Source: Chengkuizengella axinellae
GTDB lineage: Bacteria > Bacillota > Bacilli > Paenibacillales > KCTC-33759
DNA: 64,000 bases
Assembly (NCBI RefSeq): GCF_030730905.1
Contig: NZ_JAVAMP010000005.1
Location: forward strand, 62,001-126,000
Direction of reading: 5' to 3'
How positions within the stretch are numbered: position 1 is the first letter of the stretch; each line of letters begins with the position of its first letter. Below the pieces are notes generated by a model. It worked only from the letters and a program-made list of their open reading frames with translations. It was not told the origin of the DNA and ran no database searches. Below are positions 16,371-25,833 of the stretch, piece by piece. The position numbers and the translations under genes are program-made.

Positions 16371-17633
16371 TTATTCAAATTGATCAAAGTGCTCTAACCA
16401 ATCTTCTAGAATACTTTCTTCTGTCTTTCCAAAAAACTCAATAGCAGCATCATCTTTTTCACTTTGAGTGATTGATTGCTCGGGATCAAAATGATCACTG
16501 ATATATTCTACATACTCGTAAACTTCTTCATATCCGTACTCTTCTACTAAATACCAGAATAAGGATAATGCAACGCCATAGTTACTATCACTTGCCCTTT
16601 TAATATCATCGAAAGAATCTAGCTTAATATCCTCATCAAGCACTTCTTTGCTGCTCTTTAATTGATTTACATATCTCTCAATGGAGTACTTTGCATCCTT
16701 TACTAGCTCTAAATCCAAATCATTTAACGTATTCCTAGGATAAGTGTGATGGAAGTGAGCACTGTACTCCGCTCCTCCTTCCAACAGCCAAAAACGATAG
16801 TCTTCACCCCAATATTCTTCGTAGATAGGTTGAAATTCTTTATTGTTCAATGAGGATTGTTGATCAAAATAATGCACAAGTTCATGTGTTACTACTGGTC
16901 TAAAATCAAATGGAATAGTAGATCCATTAATTAAGATTTCCGTATGTTCCCCCCAAGTGGCTGCCTTTCCTTGTGTGTCTTCGGGGAATGGAGTATCAGA
17001 ATCATCTGTGTAAAAAAATATATCCAGAGAAGAGTTTCCATTTAAATAAGGTTCAAAATCTTTTATTTTTTCTATAGATGTAATCATCTCTTCAACTTCT
17101 GTATAAGCAAAACCTTTTCCATATTCTTCTTCATAATCATCTGTAACATAAATTCGTACTGGATTGCCCCCACCTAAATCTAACCGATAATAATTCATTC
17201 CTATTATTGTTTCATCTGGAGCAAACTCACTAACAACATCCTTTTTACCCATATAAATAAAATTCTCATCTGTTTGTTCTGTTGAAAAGTTCATGAAATA
17301 ACGAGAGTTATCAAGAAATATGCGCAGGGTATAATCTGTATCAGGACGGAGATATTCAACTGGAGTAACCGTCGCTTCATCTCCCTTTAAATGTATCGTA
17401 ACAGGTATAAACATATCCTCGCTTTCAATGAGAATGCCATCAATATCTTCTACTTTGATCTCCTTGTTAAATGTAATCGTAAATGTTTTTACTAGAGGAA
17501 CATCTATCAACTCAGGCAATTCCGTCCAATCTTCATATTTTGCATAACTGATAGATTGGGGAAATATACTAGAATAACCTAATATAGCTACTATAGTGAG
17601 TATTAATACATACTTTCTTTGAAGTAATGACAT
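16371..17633 (-). CDS. Secreted zinc metallopeptidase with N-terminal Big_5-like domain
   Basis: 420 residues. Signal peptide at 1-31 ending in SISYA. Residues ~40-118 look like a Big_5/SbsA Ig-like domain (KTFTITFNKEIK, LRPDTDYTLRI). The catalytic part carries HELVH (250-254) and a downstream glutamate in LLEGGAEYSAH (E285), the HExxH...E set of gluzincins (peptidase MA-like). A GGAG site supports the ATG. It should be exported and act on proteins outside the cell; substrate unknown. Monocistronic. Confidence 0.78.
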   Translation of the reverse strand: MSLLQRKYVLILTIVAILGYSSIFPQSISYAKYEDWTELPELIDVPLVKTFTITFNKEIKVEDIDGILIESEDMFIPVTIHLKGDEATVTPVEYLRPDTDYTLRIFLDNSRYFMNFSTEQTDENFIYMGKKDVVSEFAPDETIIGMNYYRLDLGGGNPVRIYVTDDYEEEYGKGFAYTEVEEMITSIEKIKDFEPYLNGNSSLDIFFYTDDSDTPFPEDTQGKAATWGEHTEILINGSTIPFDFRPVVTHELVHYFDQQSSLNNKEFQPIYEEYWGEDYRFWLLEGGAEYSAHFHHTYPRNTLNDLDLELVKDAKYSIERYVNQLKSSKEVLDEDIKLDSFDDIKRASDSNYGVALSLFWYLVEEYGYEEVYEYVEYISDHFDPEQSITQSEKDDAAIEFFGKTEESILEDWLEHFDQFE

Positions 17634-17841
17634 CCAGTTTTTCTCCTTTTCCTATTTTTTAAACATTATACCAAATCTATTCATGATATGGCTCAAGAAT
17701 GTCACAAATCTTTCATGTTAAATAGATTGAATAAACTGAGCATTATATCGTAAAATTAAGATATATCGATTTATTAATTTAAGTTTATTTACCATAGAAA
17801 AACTAAAACTTAATTTTAACCACAATAGGAGGGAATCAACC

Positions 17842-19497
17842 ATGGGTAAAAAAGTACTTATCGTAGGCGGTGTAGCAGGCGGTGCTTCTGCAGCGGCTAG
17901 ATTAAGAAGATTAGATGAAACAACTGACATCATCATGTTTGAAAAAGGAGAATTTATTTCATTTGCAAACTGTGGACTGCCATATTTCATAGGTGAAACA
18001 ATCCAAGAACGTTCAAAATTATTGGTCACTTCTCCAGAAATGATGAAAAATAGGTTCAACATAGACGTCAGAGTGTTTAGTGAGGTTATAAAAGTAGATG
18101 CTGTTAATAAAAAAGTTACAATAAATAGTCCTAAAGAAGGACAGTATGAAGAAACATTTGACAATCTCATTTTATCTCCGGGCGCCAAACCTTTCATACC
18201 TAACATATCAGGTATTGATAGTAAAAAAATCTATTCACTTAGAAATGTGCCTGATACGGATCGGATTAAAAAAGCAGTTGATCAGCAAAATACTGGGACA
18301 GCCATTATTGTAGGCGGAGGTTATATTGGTGTTGAAATGGCCGAAAGCTTAATCCAACGTGGAATAGAGGTCACTTTACTCGAAAACGCACCCCATATCT
18401 TGTCCCCTTTTGATTCAGACATGGTGGCTCATGCTGAAAAGGAAATGCAGGAACAAGGTGTTCAACTTATGTTAAATCAGCGTGTTGAAGCTTTTCAAGA
18501 TGATGAAGATAAAATCACCGCTTATATGAAGGATGGAAACAAACTTACCGCAGATATAGTCATTATGGCTATAGGGGTTGTTCCAGATACCGCTTTTTTA
18601 CAAAATTCTAACATTAAACTTGGCCAAAATGGTCATATTATTGTAGATGACAGTATGCAAACAAGTGTTGAAAGCATATATGCTGTTGGAGATGCAGTAG
18701 AAGTTAAACATTTTGTTCACCAACAAAATACAGCTATACCATTAGCCGGACCCGCAAATAAACAAGGTCGAATTGTTGCTGATCAAATTTGCGGTATTCC
18801 TACCAAATACAAAGGCACACAAGGCACTTCAATTATTAAAATTTTTGATATTACAGGGGCGTGTACAGGATTAAATGAGCGAAATTTAAACCAAGTCAAC
18901 ATACCATACAAAGTTGTTCATGTACATCCATTGTCTCATGCGGGATATTATCCAGGAGCGAAAACCATATCATTAAAATTAATCTTTAAGGAGGATGGAA
19001 AAATTCTAGGGGCTCAAGCTTTTGGTGTTGAAGGTGTAGATAAGAGAATAGATGTCATTGCCACTGCCATGCGTTTGGGTGGTACAATCAACGATCTAAC
19101 TGAGCTTGAATTAAGTTATGCTCCCCCATATTCTTCTGCGAAAGATCCTGTGAATATGGCAGGTTATGTTGCAGAAAATGTACTGACAAATAAGACAGAG
19201 GTTTTTGTAATTGATGAATTAGAAAAGATAAGAAATCAAACCAGCACAATTTTAATTGATGTAAGAACGGAACAGGAGTTTAATAAAGGATCAATAGAAG
19301 GTGCGATTCATATCCCTGTAGATGAATTACGTGAGAGAAAACATGAACTAGATCCAAATAAACAACTTTGGGTATACTGTCAAGTTGGTTTAAGAGGACA
19401 TGTTGCTTCACGCATTTTAAAACAAGAAGGATTTAAAGTTAAAAATTTAACTGGAGGATACAAATCATACGATATTGCTAATTTTGAACCAAGTTAG
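17842..19497 (+). CDS. cdr: CoA-disulfide reductase with C-terminal rhodanese domain
   Basis: 551 residues. FAD-binding GGVAGGASAAARLRR at the start, the active-site cysteine in SFANCGLPY (C44), a second nucleotide-binding GGGYIGVEMAESL near 154, and AVGDAVEV near 280. This is the CoA-disulfide reductase layout. From about 458 a rhodanese domain follows (LIDVRTEQEF, YCQVGLRG with the active cysteine). Such CoADR-RHD fusions reduce CoA disulfide, persulfide or polysulfide with NAD(P)H and FAD. A GGAGGG site lies before the ATG. Monocistronic. Confidence 0.9.
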   Translation: MGKKVLIVGGVAGGASAAARLRRLDETTDIIMFEKGEFISFANCGLPYFIGETIQERSKLLVTSPEMMKNRFNIDVRVFSEVIKVDAVNKKVTINSPKEGQYEETFDNLILSPGAKPFIPNISGIDSKKIYSLRNVPDTDRIKKAVDQQNTGTAIIVGGGYIGVEMAESLIQRGIEVTLLENAPHILSPFDSDMVAHAEKEMQEQGVQLMLNQRVEAFQDDEDKITAYMKDGNKLTADIVIMAIGVVPDTAFLQNSNIKLGQNGHIIVDDSMQTSVESIYAVGDAVEVKHFVHQQNTAIPLAGPANKQGRIVADQICGIPTKYKGTQGTSIIKIFDITGACTGLNERNLNQVNIPYKVVHVHPLSHAGYYPGAKTISLKLIFKEDGKILGAQAFGVEGVDKRIDVIATAMRLGGTINDLTELELSYAPPYSSAKDPVNMAGYVAENVLTNKTEVFVIDELEKIRNQTSTILIDVRTEQEFNKGSIEGAIHIPVDELRERKHELDPNKQLWVYCQVGLRGHVASRILKQEGFKVKNLTGGYKSYDIANFEPS

Positions 19498-19594
19498 GTT
19501 TCTTCATGAGGTATGATTTGATATTAAGCTTCGTTTATTTATATAATAGTGAAGAATTGTATACTTATTTCGAAAAGAAAGTAGGTTTAATGTA

Positions 19595-20758
19595 ATGGAA
19601 AACTTCACATTTTATAATCCAACTCAATTGATTTTTGGCAAAGGACAAATGGAGCAATTAACAAAGGAAGTTCCGAAATACGGAAAAAAAGTGTTAATTG
19701 TTTATGGTGGAGGAAGCATTAAAAAAAATGGAATTTATAATAAGGTAATTGATTATTTAAAAGAAGTGGATGCAGATATATATGAGCTTTCTGGAGTGGA
19801 ACCTAACCCTCGTTTAACTACAGTACACAAAGGGGTAGAAATCTGTAAAAAAGAAGGGATCGAGTTCTTGTTAGCTGTTGGAGGTGGAAGTGTTATTGAC
19901 TGTACAAAAGCCATTGCTGCTGGTGCAAAACTAGACGGAGATATTTGGGAAGTCATTACACGTAAAAAAGCAGCCACAGAAGCATTGCCATTTGGTACGG
20001 TATTAACACTTGCAGCCACTGGTTCAGAAATGAATGCTGGTTCAGTGATTACAAATTGGGAAACGAATGAAAAATACGGTTGGGGAAGTCCTGCGGTCTT
20101 TCCTAAATTCTCTATTTTAGATCCTGAAAATACATTCAGCGTGCCTCGAGATCAAACCATTTATGGCATTGTAGACATGATGACACATGTACTAGAGCAA
20201 TATTTCCACCATACAAAAAACACAGCTCTTCAAGATCGAATGTGTGAATCCGTGCTGCAAACTGTGATTGAAACAGCACCTCAATTACTAAATGACTTGG
20301 AAAATTATGATCACCGTGAAACGATCCTATATAATGGTACAATTGCTTTAAACGGAATGTTGTCCATGGGCTATCGTGGAGATTGGGCTACTCACAACAT
20401 TGAGCATGCGGTATCCGCAGTATACGATATTCCCCATGCAGGTGGGTTAGCTATTTTATTCCCAAATTGGATGAAGCACAATTTAGATGCTAATGTTGGT
20501 CGTTTCAAACAATTAGCTACTCGTGTCTTTGCTGTGGAAACAGAAGGAAAATCAGATCGTGATGTTGCACTTGAAGGCATTGAAAAACTAAGTGCTTTCT
20601 GGTCTAGCCTAGGTGCTCCTTCAACTTTGGTTGATTATGATATCGATGATAAAAACTTAGATGCCATTGCAGACAAAACTTTAGTTTATGGGGAATTTGG
20701 AAACTTTAAAAAGTTAAATAAAGAAGATGTGATGTCCATATTGAGAGCATCGTTATAA
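19595..20758 (+). CDS. Iron-containing alcohol dehydrogenase (BdhA/YugJ-like)
   Basis: 387 residues, the usual length. The NAD(P) loop [16 protein letters not shown] is near 91-106; the iron ligands lie in [11 protein letters not shown] near 195 and in HNIEHAV and PHAGGLAIL near 265-285. This matches butanol dehydrogenase-type enzymes that reduce aldehydes to alcohols in the cytoplasm. The gene stop overlaps the edge of palindromic repeat copy 2. Confidence 0.9.
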   Translation: MENFTFYNPTQLIFGKGQMEQLTKEVPKYGKKVLIVYGGGSIKKNGIYNKVIDYLKEVDADIYELSGVEPNPRLTTVHKGVEICKKEGIEFLLAVGGGSVIDCTKAIAAGAKLDGDIWEVITRKKAATEALPFGTVLTLAATGSEMNAGSVITNWETNEKYGWGSPAVFPKFSILDPENTFSVPRDQTIYGIVDMMTHVLEQYFHHTKNTALQDRMCESVLQTVIETAPQLLNDLENYDHRETILYNGTIALNGMLSMGYRGDWATHNIEHAVSAVYDIPHAGGLAILFPNWMKHNLDANVGRFKQLATRVFAVETEGKSDRDVALEGIEKLSAFWSSLGAPSTLVDYDIDDKNLDAIADKTLVYGEFGNFKKLNKEDVMSILRASL

Positions 20759-20807
20759 AGAGAATCTTTCTTTTAGTGGGAGTTTAATATTTCCCACTGA
20801 AAGTTAG
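20755..20807. repeat. Dispersed palindromic repeat, copy 2
   Basis: Begins ATAAAGAGAATCTT, then CTTTTAGTGGGAG, a short centre and TCCCACTGAAAGTTAG. It shares sequence and layout with copies at 14406 and 26465 and begins at the stop codon of the alcohol dehydrogenase gene. Confidence 0.65.
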
Positions 20808-20819
20808 ACTTTAATTCAT

Positions 20820-20848
20820 ACAAACTGCTGCACAACGCAGCAGTTTGT
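20820..20848 (+). terminator. GC-rich hairpin between convergent genes
   Basis: ACAAACTGCTGC pairs perfectly with GCAGCAGTTTGT around an ACAAC loop. It sits between the alcohol dehydrogenase (+) and the gene at 20861 (-), so it can stop transcription from either side; T tracts are short. Confidence 0.6.
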
Positions 20849-20860
20849 ATATTGAAAATT

Positions 20861-21352
20861 TCAATCTACACTTATCACTTCTTCTTTGTAATCACCTGCA
20901 GCGGATTTCCATTTGATAACCCCGTACATTTTATCAATATTTGAAACATTCATTTCTTTATTATCTTTGTTTAGAGGTATAGGCATAACCCCATTACCAG
21001 TGTGTTGACTATTAAAGTTCATGTCTGAGCTTACAAATTTTACACCTTGCAAATATTCCTCTTCACCATCTACGATGGCTATCATTTCAAATGAAAGATA
21101 GTCCGTGATTTCTTCATCTAACTTATACTTCAATACACCATTCCCAGCTGTAAGTGTATCTTGATCAAACTTCAATTCATACCCTTGTAAATCCCAATTT
21201 TCACTTGTCCCGTTAAGTGTATAACTTTTTTCTGAAATAGGATTAGAATTCAGCTTATCCTCATCATTTATATCTTCATTAGTAGAAGCAATAACAACTG
21301 TGATCAAAATAATCAAAACTCCCAATCCAAAGCTAATCACAATTTTTTTCAT
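20861..21352 (-). CDS. Hypothetical exported or membrane-anchored protein
   Basis: 163 residues. Residues 1-23 (MKKIV...IASTNED) are a signal peptide or anchor without a lipobox cysteine. The remainder is acidic, asparagine-rich and beta-like (TSENWDLQGYELKF, GNGVLKYKL), consistent with a small extracytoplasmic sandwich domain. No family recognised. The stop falls just after a terminator hairpin. Confidence 0.6.
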   Translation of the reverse strand: MKKIVISFGLGVLIILITVVIASTNEDINDEDKLNSNPISEKSYTLNGTSENWDLQGYELKFDQDTLTAGNGVLKYKLDEEITDYLSFEMIAIVDGEEEYLQGVKFVSSDMNFNSQHTGNGVMPIPLNKDNKEMNVSNIDKMYGVIKWKSAAGDYKEEVISVD

Positions 21353-21396
21353 AAAATCCCCTCTTATTGATCATATCCTATGAAGCAGTAAAAAAA

Positions 21397-21756
21397 CTAA
21401 CAGTCGTTTAGTACCTTCATCTTTATAGCTAATGTACCCCATTTGTTCTCCTGCTCTGAAGTATAAATCTGATATGTTCCTTTAAGCATATCTTCCATTC
21501 TCCAACCTTCACAATCAAATTGTTGAAATGGAATATCTTCATACATTGCTTTAAAAGTATCATATTTTATTAATTCTAGAACTTCAACATAGATGATTTC
21601 ATTTTCTTCAGGTAGTTTGATAAATTTAATTTTATCCCCAAGTTTAATTCTTCTTCTTTTTTCATCATTTAGACGGACTTCAACTATTTTCTTACCCTCT
21701 TTAACTGACGTATAATACTCTTCAAACAATCCCATTTTATGTATCATATATTTCAC
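21397..21756 (-). CDS. ASCH-domain protein
   Basis: 119 residues with an ASCH (PUA-like) layout: GKKIVEVRLNDEKRRRIKLG near 20-40, then DKIKFIKL and a C-terminal strand KWGTLAIKMKVL. ASCH domains bind RNA and some members act on modified nucleosides. The precise role is not predictable. Monocistronic. Confidence 0.75.
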   Translation of the reverse strand: MKYMIHKMGLFEEYYTSVKEGKKIVEVRLNDEKRRRIKLGDKIKFIKLPEENEIIYVEVLELIKYDTFKAMYEDIPFQQFDCEGWRMEDMLKGTYQIYTSEQENKWGTLAIKMKVLNDC

Positions 21757-21841
21757 CTCGAAACTTCTTGTTTACTCAAACGAGTTTTTTAGTTCATAAA
21801 AAAACGCAATCTCTAGCCCATAGACTACGCTTCACTATATT

Positions 21842-22039
21842 TTATTTTGATCTTCCCACTTGAAGAAGAGGGTGTCTTACAGCATGAGAACGTGATAAAA
21901 CTTGATTCATAACTCTGTTCACTTTCTTCGCAAACAAAACAGGATTTTCAATTTGTTGTACATAAACATATGGAAGATTCGGTTCGCTGTTCGGAAATCC
22001 TTCAACTAGGGTACTTATGATCCCCTCATTTGTCAACAT
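21842..22039 (-). CDS. Short ORF of unknown function, probably a gene remnant
   Basis: 65 codons, MLTNEGIISTLVEGFPNSEP to LLQVGRSK. The codon use looks coding, but there is no clear ribosome binding site and no family match that I recognise. A diverged copy of its 3' end is found near 14485-14550. It may be the remaining part of a longer gene. Confidence 0.3.
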   Translation of the reverse strand: MLTNEGIISTLVEGFPNSEPNLPYVYVQQIENPVLFAKKVNRVMNQVLSRSHAVRHPLLQVGRSK

Positions 22040-22189
22040 AGATTTTAATTTGTCTACCTAATATTTTTACTGGTATTTTTGACTCCCCTCATTTTCCCGT
22101 ACGTTATGGACCTTATAGTATTTCCATAAGGAACGAAGGGTTTTATCATTATATTATGCAAATTCAAATAGCAGAGTTCTACAGATTAT

Positions 22190-23128
22190 CTAGTTCATTA
22201 CATAATCAAGCGCATCTTGAAATACTTTAGGGAAATCTTCAGGCAAAGTGTGCCCCATACCTTCTTGTACAATAAACTTACAGGGGATATTTTCACTTTT
22301 TAGAACATCTATTATTTTTAAAGTTTGATCATAGAAAGGGTCTTTGTCACCAGTAATAATGCAGCCTCTTATGTTTTTGTTTGAATGGTTCCTAATTAAA
22401 TATTCTGTTCGTTTAACATCTTGAAAACCTGGGACTATTGCAATAAATCTGTTTACTCCTAATATCTCTTGGTCTAAAGTCATCTCTATTGCAACTTTTG
22501 CCCCTTGAGACGCACCTAGAATGACATTTTCTTTTTCCTTAAGGTTGTACCTATTTTTGAATTGTTTAAAAGTTTCTACTAGATCTCTTTTTGCAATGTC
22601 CGGGTCATCCCAGGAATAACAATGATGGCTTAACAATTGAGAAGATTGCGGGAACCCTAACAAGTATTCGTTACTTGTATTTATTTCAGCTAATTGTTGA
22701 GAGAAATCGTCTGTATTTGATCCCTTCCAATGTAAAGCAAACAATGCTATTTCAGCGTTTTCATTTCCTTTAACTTTCAAATCTGGTTTTGAAGACTGTT
22801 TTTGAAGGTCATAAATCTCTCTGCATTTTTCAATAATAAGTTTAAAATCTTCTAATTCCTTTAATGGGCCTAACTCTTGAGCGAAGTTCTTTAATATTAC
22901 TGGATTCCACCATAATCCTTTTTCCAAAACTTCATTAAGTTCATACAATGCCTTCTCGTTCTCACCAAGCAAACAATAAGTTTCCGCCTTCCATTGTCCC
23001 AGCCTGTCAAGCTTGTTAGGAAATTTAACCTTGGCATCCTCTAACAGTATTAATGCTTCCTCATAATTCTTTTCCTCAATGAGCTTGATAGCCTGCTGTT
23101 GTACTTTTATAAAATTTATAATTGACAT
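22190..23128 (-). CDS. TPR-like region fused to alpha/beta hydrolase
   Basis: 312 residues. Residues ~10-90 have TPR-like helical pairs (NYEEALILLEDAKVKFP, GENEKALYELNEVLEKG). From ~125 a small alpha/beta hydrolase follows: NAEIALFALHWKGSN, the nucleophile GASQGAKVAIE near 207, ITGDKDPFYD near 263 with the acid, and GMGHTLPEDF near 294 with the histidine. This resembles phospholipase/carboxylesterase-type enzymes. The helical part may bind a partner. Divergent from the ArsR-like gene. Confidence 0.75.
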   Translation of the reverse strand: MSIINFIKVQQQAIKLIEEKNYEEALILLEDAKVKFPNKLDRLGQWKAETYCLLGENEKALYELNEVLEKGLWWNPVILKNFAQELGPLKELEDFKLIIEKCREIYDLQKQSSKPDLKVKGNENAEIALFALHWKGSNTDDFSQQLAEINTSNEYLLGFPQSSQLLSHHCYSWDDPDIAKRDLVETFKQFKNRYNLKEKENVILGASQGAKVAIEMTLDQEILGVNRFIAIVPGFQDVKRTEYLIRNHSNKNIRGCIITGDKDPFYDQTLKIIDVLKSENIPCKFIVQEGMGHTLPEDFPKVFQDALDYVMN

Positions 23129-23266
23129 AATATCCCTCCACCATTTAATAGTTCAATGATAATTGACCATAATAAATTAGTCAATATATTCATAACTCAT
23201 AATTTAAGTTTACATCCTTTAGACTTTTATATATACTATAGCTAAAATGAACGAAGGAAGAGAAAC

Positions 23267-24187
23267 ATGGCTTATACATTAGAAATACTATATTCACCTG
23301 CATATGAGTTATTATTAAGTCTCTCATTATATAAAAGGCAAACTCACTTAAAATATTTGGATGTTGGTACAAAGTGGACCCAGAATGTAGAAAGTATGAT
23401 TTCGAGTAGACTGAAGGAAACTTTAGATACAAAAGAGAATTTATATTTTAAAGATTTATCTGTGTTATTAATTAGTCAGTGCCCTGAAAAAGAAAATATT
23501 GATTCGTTCCTTCAATGGTTAGAAAATCTGTCAGCGGGTCAAATTTATGAGTTGTTAACACCATGGTTAAGTGAAAATATGGTTCTACCAACTGACTTAA
23601 AATCACAGAGTTTACAATATATCAACTTAATGAGGAAATGGAATGAAGAGTACTTTCAAAAACAGGAAAACAATTTACTTAAAAAGCTTAAATTGGAAGC
23701 AAACGAGAAAGAAAAACAGCTTTCTGGAAACATTTCAAATACTGAAATCGTACATGCATCCAGCAGATTTGTCATAGAAGCAGATGGAGTGAAGAGGGTA
23801 TATTTATGTCCGACTTATCATGTCAATCCCATTTCTTTGGTCGATGAATTTAGGGATACACTATTTATTACATACCCTTATAGGAAGAAAAATCAAGATG
23901 CTGATGAGATTATAAAGATGGCAAAAGCTTTAGGAGATGATACAAGAATCAGAATTCTGCAACTGCTATCAGAAGGATCTTACACCTTCACAAATATCAT
24001 GAAAAAGTTGGGGATGGCAAAAGGGAATATTCACCACCACTTAACAACATTAAGAGCAGCAGGGTTACTTAATATACATTTGACCAATGACAAAAAGGTG
24101 TTTTACTATAGCACTTATAAAGGTTTTACTAATCACTTTAAATATCAAATAGACCAATTGTTGAATAGTGAGTACCTCAAATATTAA
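23267..24187 (+). CDS. ArsR-type winged-helix regulator with N-terminal DUF5937-like domain
   Basis: 306 residues. The last ~85 form an ArsR winged helix (MAKALGDDTRIRILQLLSEG, then NIHHHLTTLRAAGLL recognition helix). The first ~200 residues match the long DUF5937-type sensor region found before this HTH in Bacillus-group proteins. No cysteine metal site is obvious in the HTH part, so a metal is not the likely signal. It is divergent from the TPR-hydrolase gene, which may be a target. Confidence 0.8.
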   Translation: MAYTLEILYSPAYELLLSLSLYKRQTHLKYLDVGTKWTQNVESMISSRLKETLDTKENLYFKDLSVLLISQCPEKENIDSFLQWLENLSAGQIYELLTPWLSENMVLPTDLKSQSLQYINLMRKWNEEYFQKQENNLLKKLKLEANEKEKQLSGNISNTEIVHASSRFVIEADGVKRVYLCPTYHVNPISLVDEFRDTLFITYPYRKKNQDADEIIKMAKALGDDTRIRILQLLSEGSYTFTNIMKKLGMAKGNIHHHLTTLRAAGLLNIHLTNDKKVFYYSTYKGFTNHFKYQIDQLLNSEYLKY

Positions 24188-24193
24188 AGTTAT

Positions 24194-24231
24194 AAAATGC
24201 GACCCGTAGTTATGAAATCAGGTCGCATTTT
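24194..24231. terminator. Bidirectional terminator
   Basis: AAAATGCGACC (24194-24204) pairs with GGTCGCATTTT (24221-24231). It lies between the convergent ArsR-like gene and the membrane-protein gene at 24242 and has A and T tracts on both sides. Confidence 0.8.
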
Positions 24232-24241
24232 AAAAATACGT

Positions 24242-24649
24242 TCATGAAATCTGTTTTGGCCATTTCCATGCATACCAAATAATGATCAACAGCCCTATAA
24301 TTTGTACAGTTACAAAAAATATATCATCAAGGTCAGACACGCCATTTGCAATAATAAATATAATCGTTAATACCCCTGCAATTATGTTAGTCCAGCGATT
24401 CGCTGTATACCTTAATACTCGTGATAAAACTATCATAACAATGGGAATCTCAAACAGTATTCCAGCAATCAACATGAACTCTTCAGTTATTACTACTCCG
24501 TTGACCGTTCCTGTCATCATTTCCTCTAAAAAGCCTGCTTTAAACAATTGATGTATATCCCGAAATGTTATATTTAACAGTACGAATATCCATAATGTCG
24601 AAAGTATTGCTTTTTTATTTAACTCGTTGATCTTATTTTCGGTATTCAT
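24242..24649 (-). CDS. Four-helix membrane protein (DUF6326-like)
   Basis: About 135 residues. GGAGGG places the start at the ATG at 24649 (MNTENKINEL) instead of the upstream in-frame ATG. Four hydrophobic helices are visible (ILSTLWIFVLLNI, EEFMLIAGILFEIPIVMIVL, WTNIIAGVLTIIFII, VTVQIIGLLIIIWY). This fits the DUF6326 family; its role is unknown. It starts 33 bp after the quinone-reductase gene and is probably in the TetR-controlled operon. Confidence 0.7.
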   Translation of the reverse strand: MNTENKINELNKKAILSTLWIFVLLNITFRDIHQLFKAGFLEEMMTGTVNGVVITEEFMLIAGILFEIPIVMIVLSRVLRYTANRWTNIIAGVLTIIFIIANGVSDLDDIFFVTVQIIGLLIIIWYAWKWPKQIS

Positions 24650-24682
24650 TTTTATCCCTCCGTTCATATTAAACAGTTTCGG

Positions 24683-25661
24683 TTACACAATTGTGATGAT
24701 TACTTTGCCTCTTGCGCGTCCAGTCTCTAGATATCTGATAGCTTCAGCAGTTTCACTTAAAGGATAAGACCTATCAATGACGGGTATGACTTTCCCAGCC
24801 TCAAGCAACTCTTTTAAAAAAAGTAAATCATCTTTGTTCGTGTGGACTGTTTTCATCATTCCGATCTTCTTATTACCAGCTCTAGAGACCCATTTTCCTT
24901 TCAAAGAAGTCTCCATTAAACGAGCCATGTTCGTAAATCCAGCTACAGTACAAATTCCGTTCGACTTCAATGTCCTATTTAAATCTGAAACCGAGCGATT
25001 TCCCACAGTATCAAAAATCAAATCATATTGTATTCCAGTTCTAGTGAAATCTTGCTTTGTATAATCAATAACATGATCCGCACCAATAGAACGCACCATA
25101 TCCAAATTTCTCGTGCTGCAGACACCGGTAACTTCAGTCCCAATTGCTTTTGCAATCTGTACCGCGAACGTACCTAATCCTCCTGAAGCTCCGTTAATCA
25201 GTACTTTTTGTCCTGATTGAATTTGGCCTTCGTTGCGAAGACCTTGCAAAGAGGTAAGGGCTGCTAGTGGCACAGCTGCTGCAAGCTCAAAGGTTAGGTT
25301 GTTAGGTTTTAAAGTCAATGAATTTTCAGGGACAGATGCATATTCTGCAAAGCCGCCCAATCCTGTTTCAAATTTTTCTCCAAACACTTCATCACCTGGT
25401 TTAAATTGTGTTACTTTACTGCCAACTGCTTCAATCCGACCTGCTATATCCGCTCCAAGTCGTGTGTTTTTGGGTTTTCGAATACCATTTTCCAAACGAG
25501 CTAAAAATGGTTTAGCTTTCATAAAACGCCAATCTAGTGGATTTGTGGAAGCTGCATAAACTTTTACCAAAACTTCATTTTCTTCTGGACTCGGCTTTTC
25601 TACCTCTTTAAGTTTGAGAACTTCCGTGGAACCATATTTTGTGAATACAATTGCTTTCATG
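24683..25661 (-). CDS. Zinc-independent NADPH:quinone reductase-like MDR oxidoreductase
   Basis: A GGAG site supports the ATG at 25661 (MKAIVFTKYG), giving about 325 residues of the medium-chain dehydrogenase family. GADIAGRIEAVGSKVTQFKPGDEVFGE and the dinucleotide loop NGASGGLGTFAVQIAKAIG are clear; zinc-ligand cysteines are absent, as in quinone-reductase types. It likely reduces quinones or reactive carbonyls with NADPH. Two TetR-like operators lie in its promoter region, so it should be repressed by the divergent regulator. Confidence 0.88.
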
Positions 25662-25743
25662 AGTGGTTCTCCTCCTTCATTCTTGTCATACAAATTTCAC
25701 TTTTAACAACAAGGATTAACTTGAAATTTTTTCCTTCTTATTG

Positions 25744-25764
25744 TAAACTATACAGTGTAGTTTA
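25744..25764. promoter_or_regulatory. TetR-type operator 1
   Basis: AAACTATACAGTGTAGTTT (25745-25763) is an almost perfect palindrome. The same core recurs at 25786, 23 bases after the end of this site's 19-bp core. It lies between the divergent quinone-reductase and TetR genes. Confidence 0.8.
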
Positions 25765-25785
25765 TATCAAGTCAATATTTTTTAT

Positions 25786-25800
25786 ACTACACAGTGTAGT
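25786..25800. promoter_or_regulatory. TetR-type operator 2
   Basis: ACTACACAGTGTAGT is a perfect 15-bp odd-centred palindrome with the same core as operator 1. It is 34 bases before the TetR start codon, so it likely gives autoregulation. Confidence 0.8.
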
Positions 25801-25833
25801 TTACTTTTTGTTATAGAAGGTGAGTACTCAGCT

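Noticed and set aside
17718-18206. 162-codon open frame on the minus strand
   Set aside because: It is antisense to the first part of the CoA-disulfide reductase gene, whose motifs are clear, and its product has a repetitive hydrophobic composition without a ribosome binding site.
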